Source: Methanobacterium bryantii
GTDB taxonomy: Archaea; Methanobacteriota; Methanobacteria; Methanobacteriales; Methanobacteriaceae
Direction: 5' to 3'
Assembly: GCF_002287175.1 (NCBI RefSeq)
Contig: NZ_LMVM01000039.1
Span: 62,001 to 126,000, forward strand
DNA length: 64,000 nt
The translations under genes and the position numbers were made by a program. The notes beneath the pieces were generated by a model. It did not search any database and was not told where the DNA came from. It worked only from the letters and a program-made list of their open reading frames with translations. This document shows, piece by piece, positions 9,201-17,625 of the stretch (the first letter of the stretch is position 1; each line of letters opens with the position of its first letter).

Positions 9201-10213
9201 ACTGTGTAATTACCAGCTGCATTATATGTATATGTTGGGTTCTGTTCAGTACTGTCAATCACTCCGTCATTATCAAAATCCCAAGCATATGTTAATGGTT
9301 TGACTCCTGTTGACTTGCTGGTAAAATGAACTGTCAGTGGAACTAATCCACTGGACACGTCTGTAGTAAATGCAGCATTTGCTTTTGGAGAACCCATGAC
9401 AGCGTAGCCGCTTGGACCTCCTGTCTGTCCAGGCAAAATGCTGTTTGTCCATCCCATTCCCTGCCCATGAGTGGTATTTGCATTCCATGAGTAAACATTG
9501 AAAGCTGCGAGGGAGTAAAGATTATCAAAGCTGTAATTTACCTTTACATTTCCATAATTAATGAAAGTATTTCCACCAGGGTAATTAGACCCCAGGAGAC
9601 CCGCATGTAGGTCTACAAACAATATATAAAACATATTAGATGAATCATTCATATCTTCCCCATAAAATATAGGATATGCTGTATCTCCACCTGCAAGCTT
9701 CCAGTTTTGAGGTCCGTAAATGAAATCACTCTTATAAAATGTTTTATCAATAGTCACTGCTTGATAAGTAACAGAACTGATATCGGGTGCGGTATCCCTG
9801 GCATCCGTTGGTGTCCATGTATACCCACTTGCCTTAATGTGCACTGCGAAGTCATCAGGTATTGTCCCATTGACAGCAATCATTAAAATGACATCGTCCT
9901 GATATCCCCTGCCACCAGTATCTGTGACATAAAATACTCCCGACTGGTTTGAAGTGATTGTATACTGTCCATAATTAGCCCCAGATGTAGAATTAGCAGA
10001 TACATGAACTGCATTCAGCCCACCACCAGATCCTAAATCCTGCATGTAATAGGAAGTGTTATCTGTTGTATTAATATAAACATCATTATAATCAGAAATA
10101 GGTGTCGTAGAATTTGTAGAATTCACATTATCTGCCGACACACTTCCACTAAAAATAAGCATTAAAGCACATATCAGTGCTATAAATATTACACATCTCC
10201 CCCAGTTTTTCAA
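6257..10213 (-). CDS. Giant secreted surface protein (PKD, chitobiase-like and Big_5 domains)
   Basis: A 1318-residue protein starting at TTG, with GGGGAGGCGG eight bases upstream. Order of parts: signal peptide (1-27); a DUF3344-like region shared with the next gene (about 30-265, contains VNGTIPDDFAVHI); a PKD domain (about 283-360, YAWDFDNDG); three CHB_HEX_C-type repeats (about 365-620, IYYTxxGxDPxTSS...LKFxAVDxAGN); about seven propeller-like repeats with SGNPHxxYY and LKYAYKDS (about 625-970); three more CHB_HEX_C repeats (about 975-1215); and a Big_5 domain at the very end (KFKTGKY). No C-terminal membrane helix, so the Big_5 module may hold it to the wall. Probable adhesin; ligand unknown. 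Confidence 0.75.
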   Translation of the reverse strand: MKNWGRCVIFIALICALMLIFSGSVSADNVNSTNSTTPISDYNDVYINTTDNTSYYMQDLGSGGGLNAVHVSANSTSGANYGQYTITSNQSGVFYVTDTGGRGYQDDVILMIAVNGTIPDDFAVHIKASGYTWTPTDARDTAPDISSVTYQAVTIDKTFYKSDFIYGPQNWKLAGGDTAYPIFYGEDMNDSSNMFYILFVDLHAGLLGSNYPGGNTFINYGNVKVNYSFDNLYSLAAFNVYSWNANTTHGQGMGWTNSILPGQTGGPSGYAVMGSPKANAAFTTDVSSGLVPLTVHFTSKSTGVKPLTYAWDFDNDGVIDSTEQNPTYTYNAAGNYTVKLTVTNDHGNSEITQYIVVKIIDVSSDIANGAYNTLKTVTLTAGDNLYPNPKIYYTLNGSDPTTSSILYKDPITFSDEGTITLKFIAVDDAGNVSDIVTRTYTIDKTSPTASADIAGGTYNTRKSVTLTAIDIIDSNPVIYYTTDGTDPRTSSTRVQYTSSLLINTNTTLKFATVDDAGNWSPVYTETYIMADITAPIASASLLGGLYTSDQDVELSAVDEMDLNPKIYYTRDSSNPTTNSTLYTWPIDINTIGTTVLKFIAADAAGHISNVTTITYTLDKPGAGGTWNSTIIDSSGEYNSIAVDKSGNPHIAYYQVAQSDTDYPELKYAYKDSKGWHIEIVDSTKAGAGFYVSLVLDSSGNPHMVYGEVFGQDTVDKLKYAYKDSTGWHIIILDQNSYISYINLVLYNDQPRISYYNNSANNGAGELQYMYKNGTKWVIENVTPKSSGGRWNSLAVDSNGNPRISYYDIVSGPVQGSLRYAERTSDGVWKTTIVDGNMLDLLNVGAWNSLALDSSGNPCISYNVNNGTNGSLKYAYWNGTKWITEVVSNLKSLCSKLVLTQSDSPLIVYQDSTTQNLKYAYKEGSGWITDNYIDTVDGVGQWISLTLSPSGIPNVSYTTANSRLKYAYLVPFILHASICGGNYNTTQMVNLTSTAGTTIYYTKDGSDPRKSSTKIKYTSPVMVNSTMTLKFAAVDSATNWSSVYIETYTITDNISPTVGANVPSGLYNTAKSVSLSMSEIGTIYYTTNGITPTKISIKYTGPISIGSTTTLKFLAVDGAGNLSPVYTVNYTIDKTAPKASVSVPSGYYNANKAVTLKMSESGTIYYTKNGSTPTTSSTKYTGQISITSSTTLKFLAVDKAGNKSPVYTVKYVIDKTRPYVKSMYPKKSSTGISRSKTLYIKFSENIKTSINWSKVYIKNLKTGKKIAVSKLIKNNILYLKTGKRSAYTWYQIYIPASAIKDVAGNNGIGYTWKFKTGKY

Positions 10214-10298
10214 TTTTTTGTCCGCCTCCCCTATTTTCGTTAAAACATGAATGTAATCAATATCAAAATAAAAAAAAAGAAAAAGAAAAACAAATAAA

Positions 10299-12425
10299 TT
10301 ATTTTTTCCTGCTTAAAGCTAATCCACTTCCTGCAAGTAACAGGGCTGAAACTAAACCACCAAGCGGTAAACCAGTGTCCTGCATAGGTACTGTTTTAGT
10401 AGTGGTTGTGGTTACTGCATGCACAGTGGTATTATTACCTGTAGAAAAACCTGAACCAGATCCTGAGCCTGAACCATTATCTGTAGCTGAAACAGCATTT
10501 ACAAGTAAAGAACCAATGCTACTGTTTAATTCAGGATCATAACCTGCAGTAGTGACTGCAGGCTGTAAATTGTAACTTCCAGCACTTAAAACAGTTACAT
10601 TAAGCCATAAATATGGGTCACCTACCGTTACGTTACCTAAATTCCAGGTTAAAGTTCTGGTAGCGTCATCATAATAAATGGTACCCTGATCTACAGTTGC
10701 GCCGTCATATTCCAGACCTTCAGGAATCACATAGGTGAAAACTACATCGTTAGCAATACCTGGGCCATTATTACACAGCTTAAAGGTATAAGTTACTTTA
10801 TCCCCCACTTGAGGATTAGTTTTAGATGGAATAACCTGTACATACACATCAGACTTAATGGTATATGTTTCACTGTAAACTGAGCTCCAATTACCAGCAG
10901 CGTCTACTGCAGCATATTTAAGCGTCGTAGTACCATCTATCTCAATTGGACCAGTGTAAACGCTCCGTGTACTGCTTGTTTTTGGATCAGTGCCATCTGT
11001 GGTGTAATAAATTGTTGCACTGTCACTATCATCTGTAGCGTTCAATGTCACGGTTTGTGTGGTGTTGAAAACTCCTCCAACCTGACTGCTATTTACTATT
11101 GGTGCTGTAACATCATTAACAGTTATGATCTGAGTTTCAGTGTTACTACCGCCTGTGTTTGTAGCAGTTAAACTGACAGTGTATACCCCCGGTTTAGTGT
11201 AAGTATGAGCGGGGTTCTGTTCAGTTGATGTAGTTCCGTCACCAAAGTCCCAGCTCCATGAAGTAGGGCTGTTGGTAGATTGATCATTGAACTGTACATC
11301 CATAGGTGCTGATCCATTGGTTACATTAGCTGTGAAATTAGCTGATGGAACTCCCATAACGTTAAATCCACTTATTTTTGATTTTGAAGCATTTAAACAA
11401 TTGGTCATTATAGCACCTGTACCATGGGCACTGGCTGAGTACCATCCAAATACATTGAACGCTGCAAAAGAGGTCAAGTCGTTGAAACTGTAATCAACTC
11501 TTATTGCTCCATTATCTATTCCAGTCTGCAGGCAGCCAGCATACAGATCTATGAACATTATATGGAACGTATTGTTTGTATCATCCATGTTCTGCCCATA
11601 GTAAATAGGATAATTAGAGAGAGTAGATGGTCTCCATATCTGAGGCCCGTATATAAAATCATTTTTAGTGAACGTTTCATTCACAGCAGCTGTCACATAA
11701 TTGAGATTAGTTTTAGGATCATTGACATTACCAAGTCCTGCACTTGGAATATCCCAAGTGTAACCACTGGATGTTATGTGAACGCTGAAATCATCAGGTA
11801 TTGTTCCATTCACTGCAAGCATGAGAATAGCTTCATGCATAGTTGCCTGTCCACCAGTAAAAGTAATCCAAAAGGTACCTGACTGATTAGATGTGGTTGT
11901 GACTTGTCCAAAGTTATTACTCGCATTGTTGTTTGAAATGTGTATAGGGTTAAAACCTCCACCGTTTGATTCCAGCAGGAAGAAATAAGTGTTATTAACA
12001 TATGAATATGTATATACCTGACTTCTTCCATTTTCAACGTTGTATTTAACTCCAGCATCATTAGCCACATAGATGTTGAGGTCGCAGTAGTTTGAAAAAG
12101 TTGTAGAATTCATTGCATAGACCGTCTTAACAACGGAACTAGTTCCTACGCTGTTTGTAGCATTTAATGAAACCGTAAAGTTACCTAAATGTGTATAAAC
12201 ATGAGTAGGGTTTTGTTCAGTTGAGTTTTTTCCATCCCCAAAATCCCAGTACCAGCTGGTTGGGTTACCTTTAGAAGTATCATTGAATTGAACACTCAAT
12301 GGAGCACTGCCATTTGTTAAATTAGCTGTAAAATTAGCAGATGGCGCATCAGCGGCTGATGCACTCCCACATAAAGCTAATATCATAGAAAATACAATTA
12401 CTATGAATATTATATTCTTTCGCAT
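10299..12425 (-). CDS. Secreted PKD/DUF11 surface protein with C-terminal sorting-type tail
   Basis: A 708-residue protein. Signal peptide (1-24), PKD (about 28-105), the same DUF3344-like region as the neighbour (about 110-345), second PKD (about 352-430), a CHB_HEX_C repeat (about 435-520), DUF11 (about 525-635), a Thr/Ser/Gly linker, then PMQDTGLPLGGL, a hydrophobic helix and LSRKK. That ending, a short motif followed by a helix and basic residues, resembles sortase/archaeosortase substrates. I use the ATG preceded by GGAGGT; an in-frame ATG four codons earlier overlaps that site. Its promoter carries the shared dyad at 12483. Confidence 0.75.
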   Translation of the reverse strand: MRKNIIFIVIVFSMILALCGSASAADAPSANFTANLTNGSAPLSVQFNDTSKGNPTSWYWDFGDGKNSTEQNPTHVYTHLGNFTVSLNATNSVGTSSVVKTVYAMNSTTFSNYCDLNIYVANDAGVKYNVENGRSQVYTYSYVNNTYFFLLESNGGGFNPIHISNNNASNNFGQVTTTSNQSGTFWITFTGGQATMHEAILMLAVNGTIPDDFSVHITSSGYTWDIPSAGLGNVNDPKTNLNYVTAAVNETFTKNDFIYGPQIWRPSTLSNYPIYYGQNMDDTNNTFHIMFIDLYAGCLQTGIDNGAIRVDYSFNDLTSFAAFNVFGWYSASAHGTGAIMTNCLNASKSKISGFNVMGVPSANFTANVTNGSAPMDVQFNDQSTNSPTSWSWDFGDGTTSTEQNPAHTYTKPGVYTVSLTATNTGGSNTETQIITVNDVTAPIVNSSQVGGVFNTTQTVTLNATDDSDSATIYYTTDGTDPKTSSTRSVYTGPIEIDGTTTLKYAAVDAAGNWSSVYSETYTIKSDVYVQVIPSKTNPQVGDKVTYTFKLCNNGPGIANDVVFTYVIPEGLEYDGATVDQGTIYYDDATRTLTWNLGNVTVGDPYLWLNVTVLSAGSYNLQPAVTTAGYDPELNSSIGSLLVNAVSATDNGSGSGSGSGFSTGNNTTVHAVTTTTTKTVPMQDTGLPLGGLVSALLLAGSGLALSRKK

Positions 12426-12482
12426 TTTAACCTCCATATTCGTATGATTGGATCAAAATAAAGATCCATAAATACGAATAAA

Positions 12483-12506
12483 CGACGTAGGTATATATAC
12501 ATATCG
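12483..12506 (-). promoter_or_regulatory. Dyad/TATA element before the PKD/DUF11 gene
   Basis: Minus strand: CGATATGT, ATATATAC, CTACGTCG. Full first half-site, TATA core in the spacer, second half ending in TCG. About 58 bases before the start of the 10299-12425 gene. The remainder of the 373-base gap 12426-12798 is AT-rich and shows nothing else. Confidence 0.6.
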
Positions 12507-12798
12507 TTTGTAAGAAAGCTTAATAGAGGTTTATTACTTACTCCAAATAATTACAAATATAAATAAAAAAGAAGCTAAATTGACCCATTTTTAATATGTA
12601 AACTTTAAAAAAAGAGATTTTATATGATTTAAGGGAATTTAATTAATTATTCTATGCTAAAAATTATAACATTAGTCCGTAATTAAGTTTTTAATATGCA
12701 TTATTTAATTATAAAAATATATAAAAAATGAATTTTTGTATATTAAACTATGTTATCCCATTAATTGTCTTTAAATTCGTTTAAAATGCGTATTTTTT

Positions 12799-13494
12799 TC
12801 ACCCACGATTTACAGCCTTCAGCACACTGCCGTCTTTCTCAACAAAAAGGATCACCTTACCGTTCACTGGACATGGTTTAATGAGTTTACTGGAGTTGAA
12901 AATCAAACCACTTGTAATTGACTGCCCATCAAGGGTGTATATGCCATCAATACCGCCATCCAGAAGCTCTTCAGCAGTTTTCTGGCCGGTGATCTTTTTG
13001 GGTCCCACCACTAAAAACCTCCCATCATTTTTAGTTGATGCAAGGCCTAAACCCGCCATAGCACCAATAACTCCATCTTCCGTACCGCCTAAACCTTCAA
13101 GTCGGATCCCAAGGTTATGCGCTAAATTCCTTGCTTTTTCCTGATTCAATATGGCGTATTTAGCGTCGTTTCCAAAAGCAGCGAGTGCAGGTGTGATCTG
13201 ACTTTCATGGGCAACTGCAAGTCCTGGATCACTTCCTTCTATAAAATCGTCCATCATTTCACCCTTTACCACTTCAAACAACCCATCAATAGCATCTATT
13301 TCCCTGTTTTCAATATGGATCACTGAACACGTGTTGTGGGATGTATAAGGGATATCAGGATGTTTATATAACTGGTGGCGGGTAACACCGTAAACTGGAT
13401 AATCTTTTGAAAGCTTTTTAGCAATTGTACGCGATAATTTACCAGTTCCTCTAGATTCAAGGTTGTCTGTATCGTCCATGCATATATAAATCAT
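12799..13494 (-). CDS. TiaS-like (Thr18-Cyt34 kinase-domain) protein, short paralogue 2
   Basis: A 231-residue paralogue of the protein at 1927-2628, with the same landmarks: MIYICMDDTDNLESRGTGK, GVTRHQLYKHPDIPYTSHN, GSDPGLAVAHESQITPA and GVIGAMAGLGLA. Again it lacks the OB-fold and zinc-ribbon parts of TiaS. The start is fixed by AAGGAG, which is the last Lys-Glu of hdrA; the ATG begins one base after the hdrA stop, so translation is coupled. An earlier in-frame start would lie inside hdrA. The tight coupling suggests a role tied to this Hdr complex or its substrate rather than tRNA modification; this is inference. Confidence 0.65.
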   Translation of the reverse strand: MIYICMDDTDNLESRGTGKLSRTIAKKLSKDYPVYGVTRHQLYKHPDIPYTSHNTCSVIHIENREIDAIDGLFEVVKGEMMDDFIEGSDPGLAVAHESQITPALAAFGNDAKYAILNQEKARNLAHNLGIRLEGLGGTEDGVIGAMAGLGLASTKNDGRFLVVGPKKITGQKTAEELLDGGIDGIYTLDGQSITSGLIFNSSKLIKPCPVNGKVILFVEKDGSVLKAVNRG

Positions 13495-13495
13495 T

Positions 13496-15865
13496 TTAAA
13501 TCTCCTTAATTGTTTTTTTACTGTGTTTTTTATTTTTATTATAAATTTTATCTTTAAATAAGCTTGAAAATTCTTTAAGTTTGGATGCGAGGCCTTTATA
13601 ATGAGGCAAATAAGCCTCGTAGAAATATATTCTTTCTGGACCAATTCCTGCTTTTTCTAATTCATCCTTCAATTCTTCTACTTTAAGCATTAACTTCTCA
13701 CTTACATGACTTCCTGCAGCATTTCCAGTCCCATCACCCAAAAATATACCTGCTGCACCCATTTTAAATGCATGAAGTATATGTTTAGGTTCTAACCTTA
13801 AAATAGAAGGAACTTTAATAATTCGAACTTCTGAAGGGTAGTTTAACCTGTTTTTACCCATACTATCAGCCGCAGTGTAGGCAATTTCTTTATCAAGAAA
13901 TGCAATAACTGCAGGAGTCCCAGTACTCAAACATCCATCGATCCTTGCAAAAATATCTTCATCACTGCTTAAAGGTAAAGAGATTGCATTATTTTGACAT
14001 TTTGATATACACCCTCCACACCCAGAACATGCAACTGGATCAACTTGAATAGTTTCACCGAGATATACTGCGCCGGAATGACATGATTTTACACATTCTT
14101 TGCACATTAAACATCTATCCTGATTAATGACAGCAAAATCAGGTTCTATTTCAATATTACCCTGAGAAATTAATTCTGCAACCTGTGATGCTGCAGAACG
14201 GGACATATTTATAGATGCTGTGACGTCCATAGCTTCTTTTGCAGTGCCGCAGACAAATATTCCCGGCACGGTTGTCTGGGTAGGTTCCATTTTAGAATTT
14301 TTCTCCTTTACAAACATTTCATGCGTTAAACTCACTCCAAGGGCTTTTTCTATCCTCAATATGTCTTCTGGAGGTTCAAGAGCGCATGAAAGTACCATCA
14401 TGTCATTTTCTATATCTAAAATGCCCCCACCAAGAGTGTCTTCCACTCGGGCTACAAATTTGCCTTTATTTTTTTTAACTTCGGCCACCTTTCCCCTGAT
14501 GAACTTAACTGTTTTCTCACCTTTTTTCTGGGTTTCAAAGTAGTAATTTTCATAAGTCCCCGGGGTTCTCATGTCAGTATAACATATATAAATTTCCACG
14601 CCTTTGTAATGGTCTATAATATAATTAGCATGTTTTAATGCCACCATACAGCATATTGTGGAGCAGTGGGGTATTGAACCTTCTTTCCTATCCCTTGAAC
14701 CCACACACTGGATCATTACAATTCTATGGGGTTTTTTTCCTGTGGAAGGAACAACGAGTTTACCAGATGTGGGCCCGTTTACTGCAAGTATCCTTGCAAG
14801 TTCCATCTGGGTGATTACATCATGATACTTTTTGTAGCCAAATTCCTCTTTATCCTCAGGATTAAGTTCTTGATGTCCAGTAGCGATTATGACCGCACCA
14901 ACATTTAAAGTTGTTTCAGTTGCCTGACGGTCCAGATCAATTGCCCCAGCAGGGCACGAATCTACACATGTTCCGCATTTAACACATACATCGCCATCTA
15001 TTGTATAAGATAATGGAACCGCCTGTGAAAATGGTTTATATGCAGCTTTTCGAGTTGATAAACTTGCATTCCAATCATCACCAGTTACGACATTACATGC
15101 ACGGGAACATTTCCCGCATGCATTACATTTTTCTTCATCCACAAATTTAGGGCCTGTTAAAATATCAACCGTGAAATTTCCAGCATGCCCAGCGACGCCT
15201 GTAACCTGAGACTGTGAAAAAATTTTTATATTCTGATTTTCTGCTACTTCACCCATTAAAGGGCCAAGAGAACACATGGCACATTCTTCACTAAGGGTAT
15301 CTGCAGAAAATACTTTCCCTACCTTTACCATGTTGCCTCCGATGGTAGGAGTCTTTTCTACAAGGTAAACTTTTATATTCTGCCTTGCAAGTGAAAGAGC
15401 TGCTGTGATCCCTGAAATTCCACCCCCAATTACCAGAGCACTTTTTACAACTGACAAACTGGTTTTTTCATGAGGAACTGCCTGTTTAACACCATGCATT
15501 ACAGAATTAACTATATCAATAGCCCTAGCAGTATGATCCAGGTCTTTATCAACCCATGCGCATTGCTCACGTATATTAGCCACTTCCAGCAAGTACTGGT
15601 TAATTCCCGCACTTTCAGCACACCTGCGGAATTCTTTCTCATGCATATTTGGAGAACATGCTGCAATAACAATTCTATCAACATTTGACGACTCAATACT
15701 TTCTTTAATCTTATTTTGACCTTCAACTGAGCAAATATAAGGATTTTCCTCTATAAAAATTACATCATCATCTGAGATGGCATTTTTCAGGTGCCCAATA
15801 TCAATTTCACCGGAAATATTTCCCCCGCACTGGCAGATGAAAACACCTATTTTAGCATCACTCAT
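13496..15865 (-). CDS. hdrA: HdrA-like flavin/iron-sulfur subunit fused to a cysteine-less MvhD-like domain
   Basis: A 789-residue HdrA. It has the N-terminal CQCGGN and AACSPNMHEKEF blocks, a flavin-binding GGGISGITAALSLA (147-160), CVGSRD (387-392), and four ferredoxin motifs at about 247-257, 294-304, 585-595 and 613-623. HdrA is the electron-bifurcating flavin subunit of heterodisulfide reductase complexes. Residues about 653-766 align with MvhD (YPSEVRIIKV...LHAFKMGAAGIFLGDGTGN), but none of the usual [2Fe-2S] cysteines is left. Its ATG overlaps the hdrB stop (ATGA), and the last codons of hdrA contain the next gene's ribosome binding site. Probably an accessory Hdr, not the main one, given the unusual HdrB and this domain. 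Confidence 0.85.
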   Translation of the reverse strand: MSDAKIGVFICQCGGNISGEIDIGHLKNAISDDDVIFIEENPYICSVEGQNKIKESIESSNVDRIVIAACSPNMHEKEFRRCAESAGINQYLLEVANIREQCAWVDKDLDHTARAIDIVNSVMHGVKQAVPHEKTSLSVVKSALVIGGGISGITAALSLARQNIKVYLVEKTPTIGGNMVKVGKVFSADTLSEECAMCSLGPLMGEVAENQNIKIFSQSQVTGVAGHAGNFTVDILTGPKFVDEEKCNACGKCSRACNVVTGDDWNASLSTRKAAYKPFSQAVPLSYTIDGDVCVKCGTCVDSCPAGAIDLDRQATETTLNVGAVIIATGHQELNPEDKEEFGYKKYHDVITQMELARILAVNGPTSGKLVVPSTGKKPHRIVMIQCVGSRDRKEGSIPHCSTICCMVALKHANYIIDHYKGVEIYICYTDMRTPGTYENYYFETQKKGEKTVKFIRGKVAEVKKNKGKFVARVEDTLGGGILDIENDMMVLSCALEPPEDILRIEKALGVSLTHEMFVKEKNSKMEPTQTTVPGIFVCGTAKEAMDVTASINMSRSAASQVAELISQGNIEIEPDFAVINQDRCLMCKECVKSCHSGAVYLGETIQVDPVACSGCGGCISKCQNNAISLPLSSDEDIFARIDGCLSTGTPAVIAFLDKEIAYTAADSMGKNRLNYPSEVRIIKVPSILRLEPKHILHAFKMGAAGIFLGDGTGNAAGSHVSEKLMLKVEELKDELEKAGIGPERIYFYEAYLPHYKGLASKLKEFSSLFKDKIYNKNKKHSKKTIKEI

Positions 15866-16794
15866 TTTTTACCATCTCCAATGCCAAATTTCTCAAGAAA
15901 TGGTTCCACAGGTACTGCATGCATATCAATACCTATATCTTCAGGTTCTGCACCAAGCAGCAGGGCAAGTAGCTCTGAAATATAAAGTACTGGTATTCTT
16001 AGGGACATACCTAATTCTTCTATCAAAGATTCCTGATAGTATTCAAGGTTGAATGTACAGCCAGGACATTGGGTAACAATTACATCTGGCATGGCCTCAG
16101 CAATGCTTGCAATTTTTCTCCTTAAAATTCCCCGGGGGTACTCACGGTCAATTACCGAACGGTGCAATCCCCCTCCACAGCATAGGAACTTTTCAGAATA
16201 ATCCAGAACTTCACATTTAAATTCTTTTAATATAGTATCAATTACAGTTGGGTTTTCGAAATTACCAGATGTAACATCTTTAAAAAAGAATTTAGAATAA
16301 TGACAGCCATGGTGAGTAACAGCTTTGACTCCTGAAAGGGAATAAACAGCTTTTTCGACTATCTTGCTCCTTCGTGCCAGAAATACATCTGAAATATGGC
16401 TGACTTCAGAATTGATATCATATTTTTTGCCCATATTTTTTAACATGCCTTTAAACTGTTTTTCAAGCTTTTTTTCCTTGGAAAGCAACTTCTGGCAGTG
16501 TTTTAAGTTGTTATAAGACATTGGACAGATGCAAGTAATATTATGGTTTTCAGTTTCTGCTGCAAGTGAAAAATTACGGGCATTTAAAGCCATAGCTGTT
16601 TCAATTGGAACTGTACCCGTATAAACTCCTAATCCTGCACATGAAGATTGGCGTGGGTCATCTGCATAATCAGCTTCAATAATATCGAGAATATATTTTA
16701 CTGAAAGCTCTATTCCAGGATATACAGATCCTGCTGTACAGCTTTTAAATAAATAATAGTTATCAAGAGGTGGTGAAATAGTGTCCGGGTTCAT
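15862..16794 (-). CDS. hdrB: HdrB-like subunit with CCG domains
   Basis: A 310-residue protein with two CCG domains, the heterodisulfide-reducing subunit in the Hdr family. The C-terminal set is intact (HHGCH, FLCCGGG, TQCPGC). The N-terminal set is altered: Cys19, then Ser51-Cys52 where Cys-Cys is usual, and Cys88-x-Cys90-Pro where CxxC is usual. In the known HdrB structure both sets hold non-cubane [4Fe-4S] clusters, so one cluster here may be altered or lost. Start is the ATG just after the hdrC stop (TAAAATG), with the GGGGGG of the hdrC end as binding site. Overlaps hdrA by four bases. Confidence 0.8.
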   Translation of the reverse strand: MNPDTISPPLDNYYLFKSCTAGSVYPGIELSVKYILDIIEADYADDPRQSSCAGLGVYTGTVPIETAMALNARNFSLAAETENHNITCICPMSYNNLKHCQKLLSKEKKLEKQFKGMLKNMGKKYDINSEVSHISDVFLARRSKIVEKAVYSLSGVKAVTHHGCHYSKFFFKDVTSGNFENPTVIDTILKEFKCEVLDYSEKFLCCGGGLHRSVIDREYPRGILRRKIASIAEAMPDVIVTQCPGCTFNLEYYQESLIEELGMSLRIPVLYISELLALLLGAEPEDIGIDMHAVPVEPFLEKFGIGDGKK

Positions 16795-16795
16795 T

Positions 16796-17407
16796 TTACA
16801 GCCCCCCAAAACCTGTACGTTTTAAAATTTCCCGTATTTCCCTCAAAGATTCTTCAGGAACTGGAACATTCCTTGCATCATCACTTCTAAATCCTAAACG
16901 TTCACGTTTCAGGTTATTATCACGGCAACGATGATAGGTTTGCTCCCCAAACTCAGTGAGCAAGTCTATATCCTGCGTAGATGGCAAAAATGTTTCTCCT
17001 TTTAAGTAAAGGTTCCTCTTTATTTTCTTTGAAATATCACTGATTTCTGGAGGGACATTACCTTCTAAAACAGCCAGGGTTTGCAGTGCCAGCACCCCTA
17101 AACCCGCTTTACAGTTTCTAGGACACCGTGCCCTGCATGAATAGCACTGGCCGCATTTCCAAATGAGTTCATTCAATTCTTCTGTGTAAATATCGCCCAG
17201 CATAAAACGCCTCATCAGATCCCTTGGCCTGTAATCTGCATACAGGTAGGCTGCAGGACAGCTTGCAGTACAGCGCCCGCACTGTATACACTTTTTAAAT
17301 CCACTTTTCCTAAATAGAATATCTTTAAAATATTTTTTATCCGTTTTAAGAGTTATCTTCTTGATACTCCCATTTGCAGTTGATTCTAGTGTTCTGATAT
17401 CTGCCAT
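16796..17407 (-). CDS. hdrC: HdrC-like iron-sulfur subunit
   Basis: A 203-residue protein with two [4Fe-4S] motifs: CIQCGRCTASCP (Cys40-50) and CGQCYSCRARCP (Cys85-95), the standard HdrC arrangement that passes electrons between HdrA and HdrB. A basic N-terminal 35 residues and a C-terminal extension of about 90 residues are within family range. First gene of the hdrC-hdrB-hdrA-TiaS-like operon; preceded by AAGGAAGG and by the dyad promoter at 17472. Confidence 0.85.
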   Translation of the reverse strand: MADIRTLESTANGSIKKITLKTDKKYFKDILFRKSGFKKCIQCGRCTASCPAAYLYADYRPRDLMRRFMLGDIYTEELNELIWKCGQCYSCRARCPRNCKAGLGVLALQTLAVLEGNVPPEISDISKKIKRNLYLKGETFLPSTQDIDLLTEFGEQTYHRCRDNNLKRERLGFRSDDARNVPVPEESLREIREILKRTGFGGL

Positions 17408-17471
17408 TTTGCCTTCCTTTTAATGTGATTCTTTTTTAAATTAGGATGCATTTATTATATTATGGAGTATG

Positions 17472-17495
17472 CGAAAAGGGAGTATATACGTATCG
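17472..17495 (-). promoter_or_regulatory. Dyad/TATA element before the hdr operon
   Basis: Minus strand: CGATACGT, ATATACTC, CCTTTTCG. Full first half-site, TATA core, and a second half ending TTTCG. About 65 bases before hdrC. Confidence 0.6.
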
Positions 17496-17625
17496 GTTGT
17501 GTGAGATTGTAATGAGGGATTATTACAGAACATATCGTTAAATTTACTGTAAAGACAAAACCAAATCCATCTGAAACTACAAATACAGTTAAAACTCATA
17601 AATGAAATATCTAAAAAATAGATTT

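Noticed and set aside
13495..13644. Longer N-terminus for the second TiaS-like protein
   Set aside because: The extra 50 residues would lie inside hdrA in another frame; the paralogue and the binding site both support the ATG at 13494.
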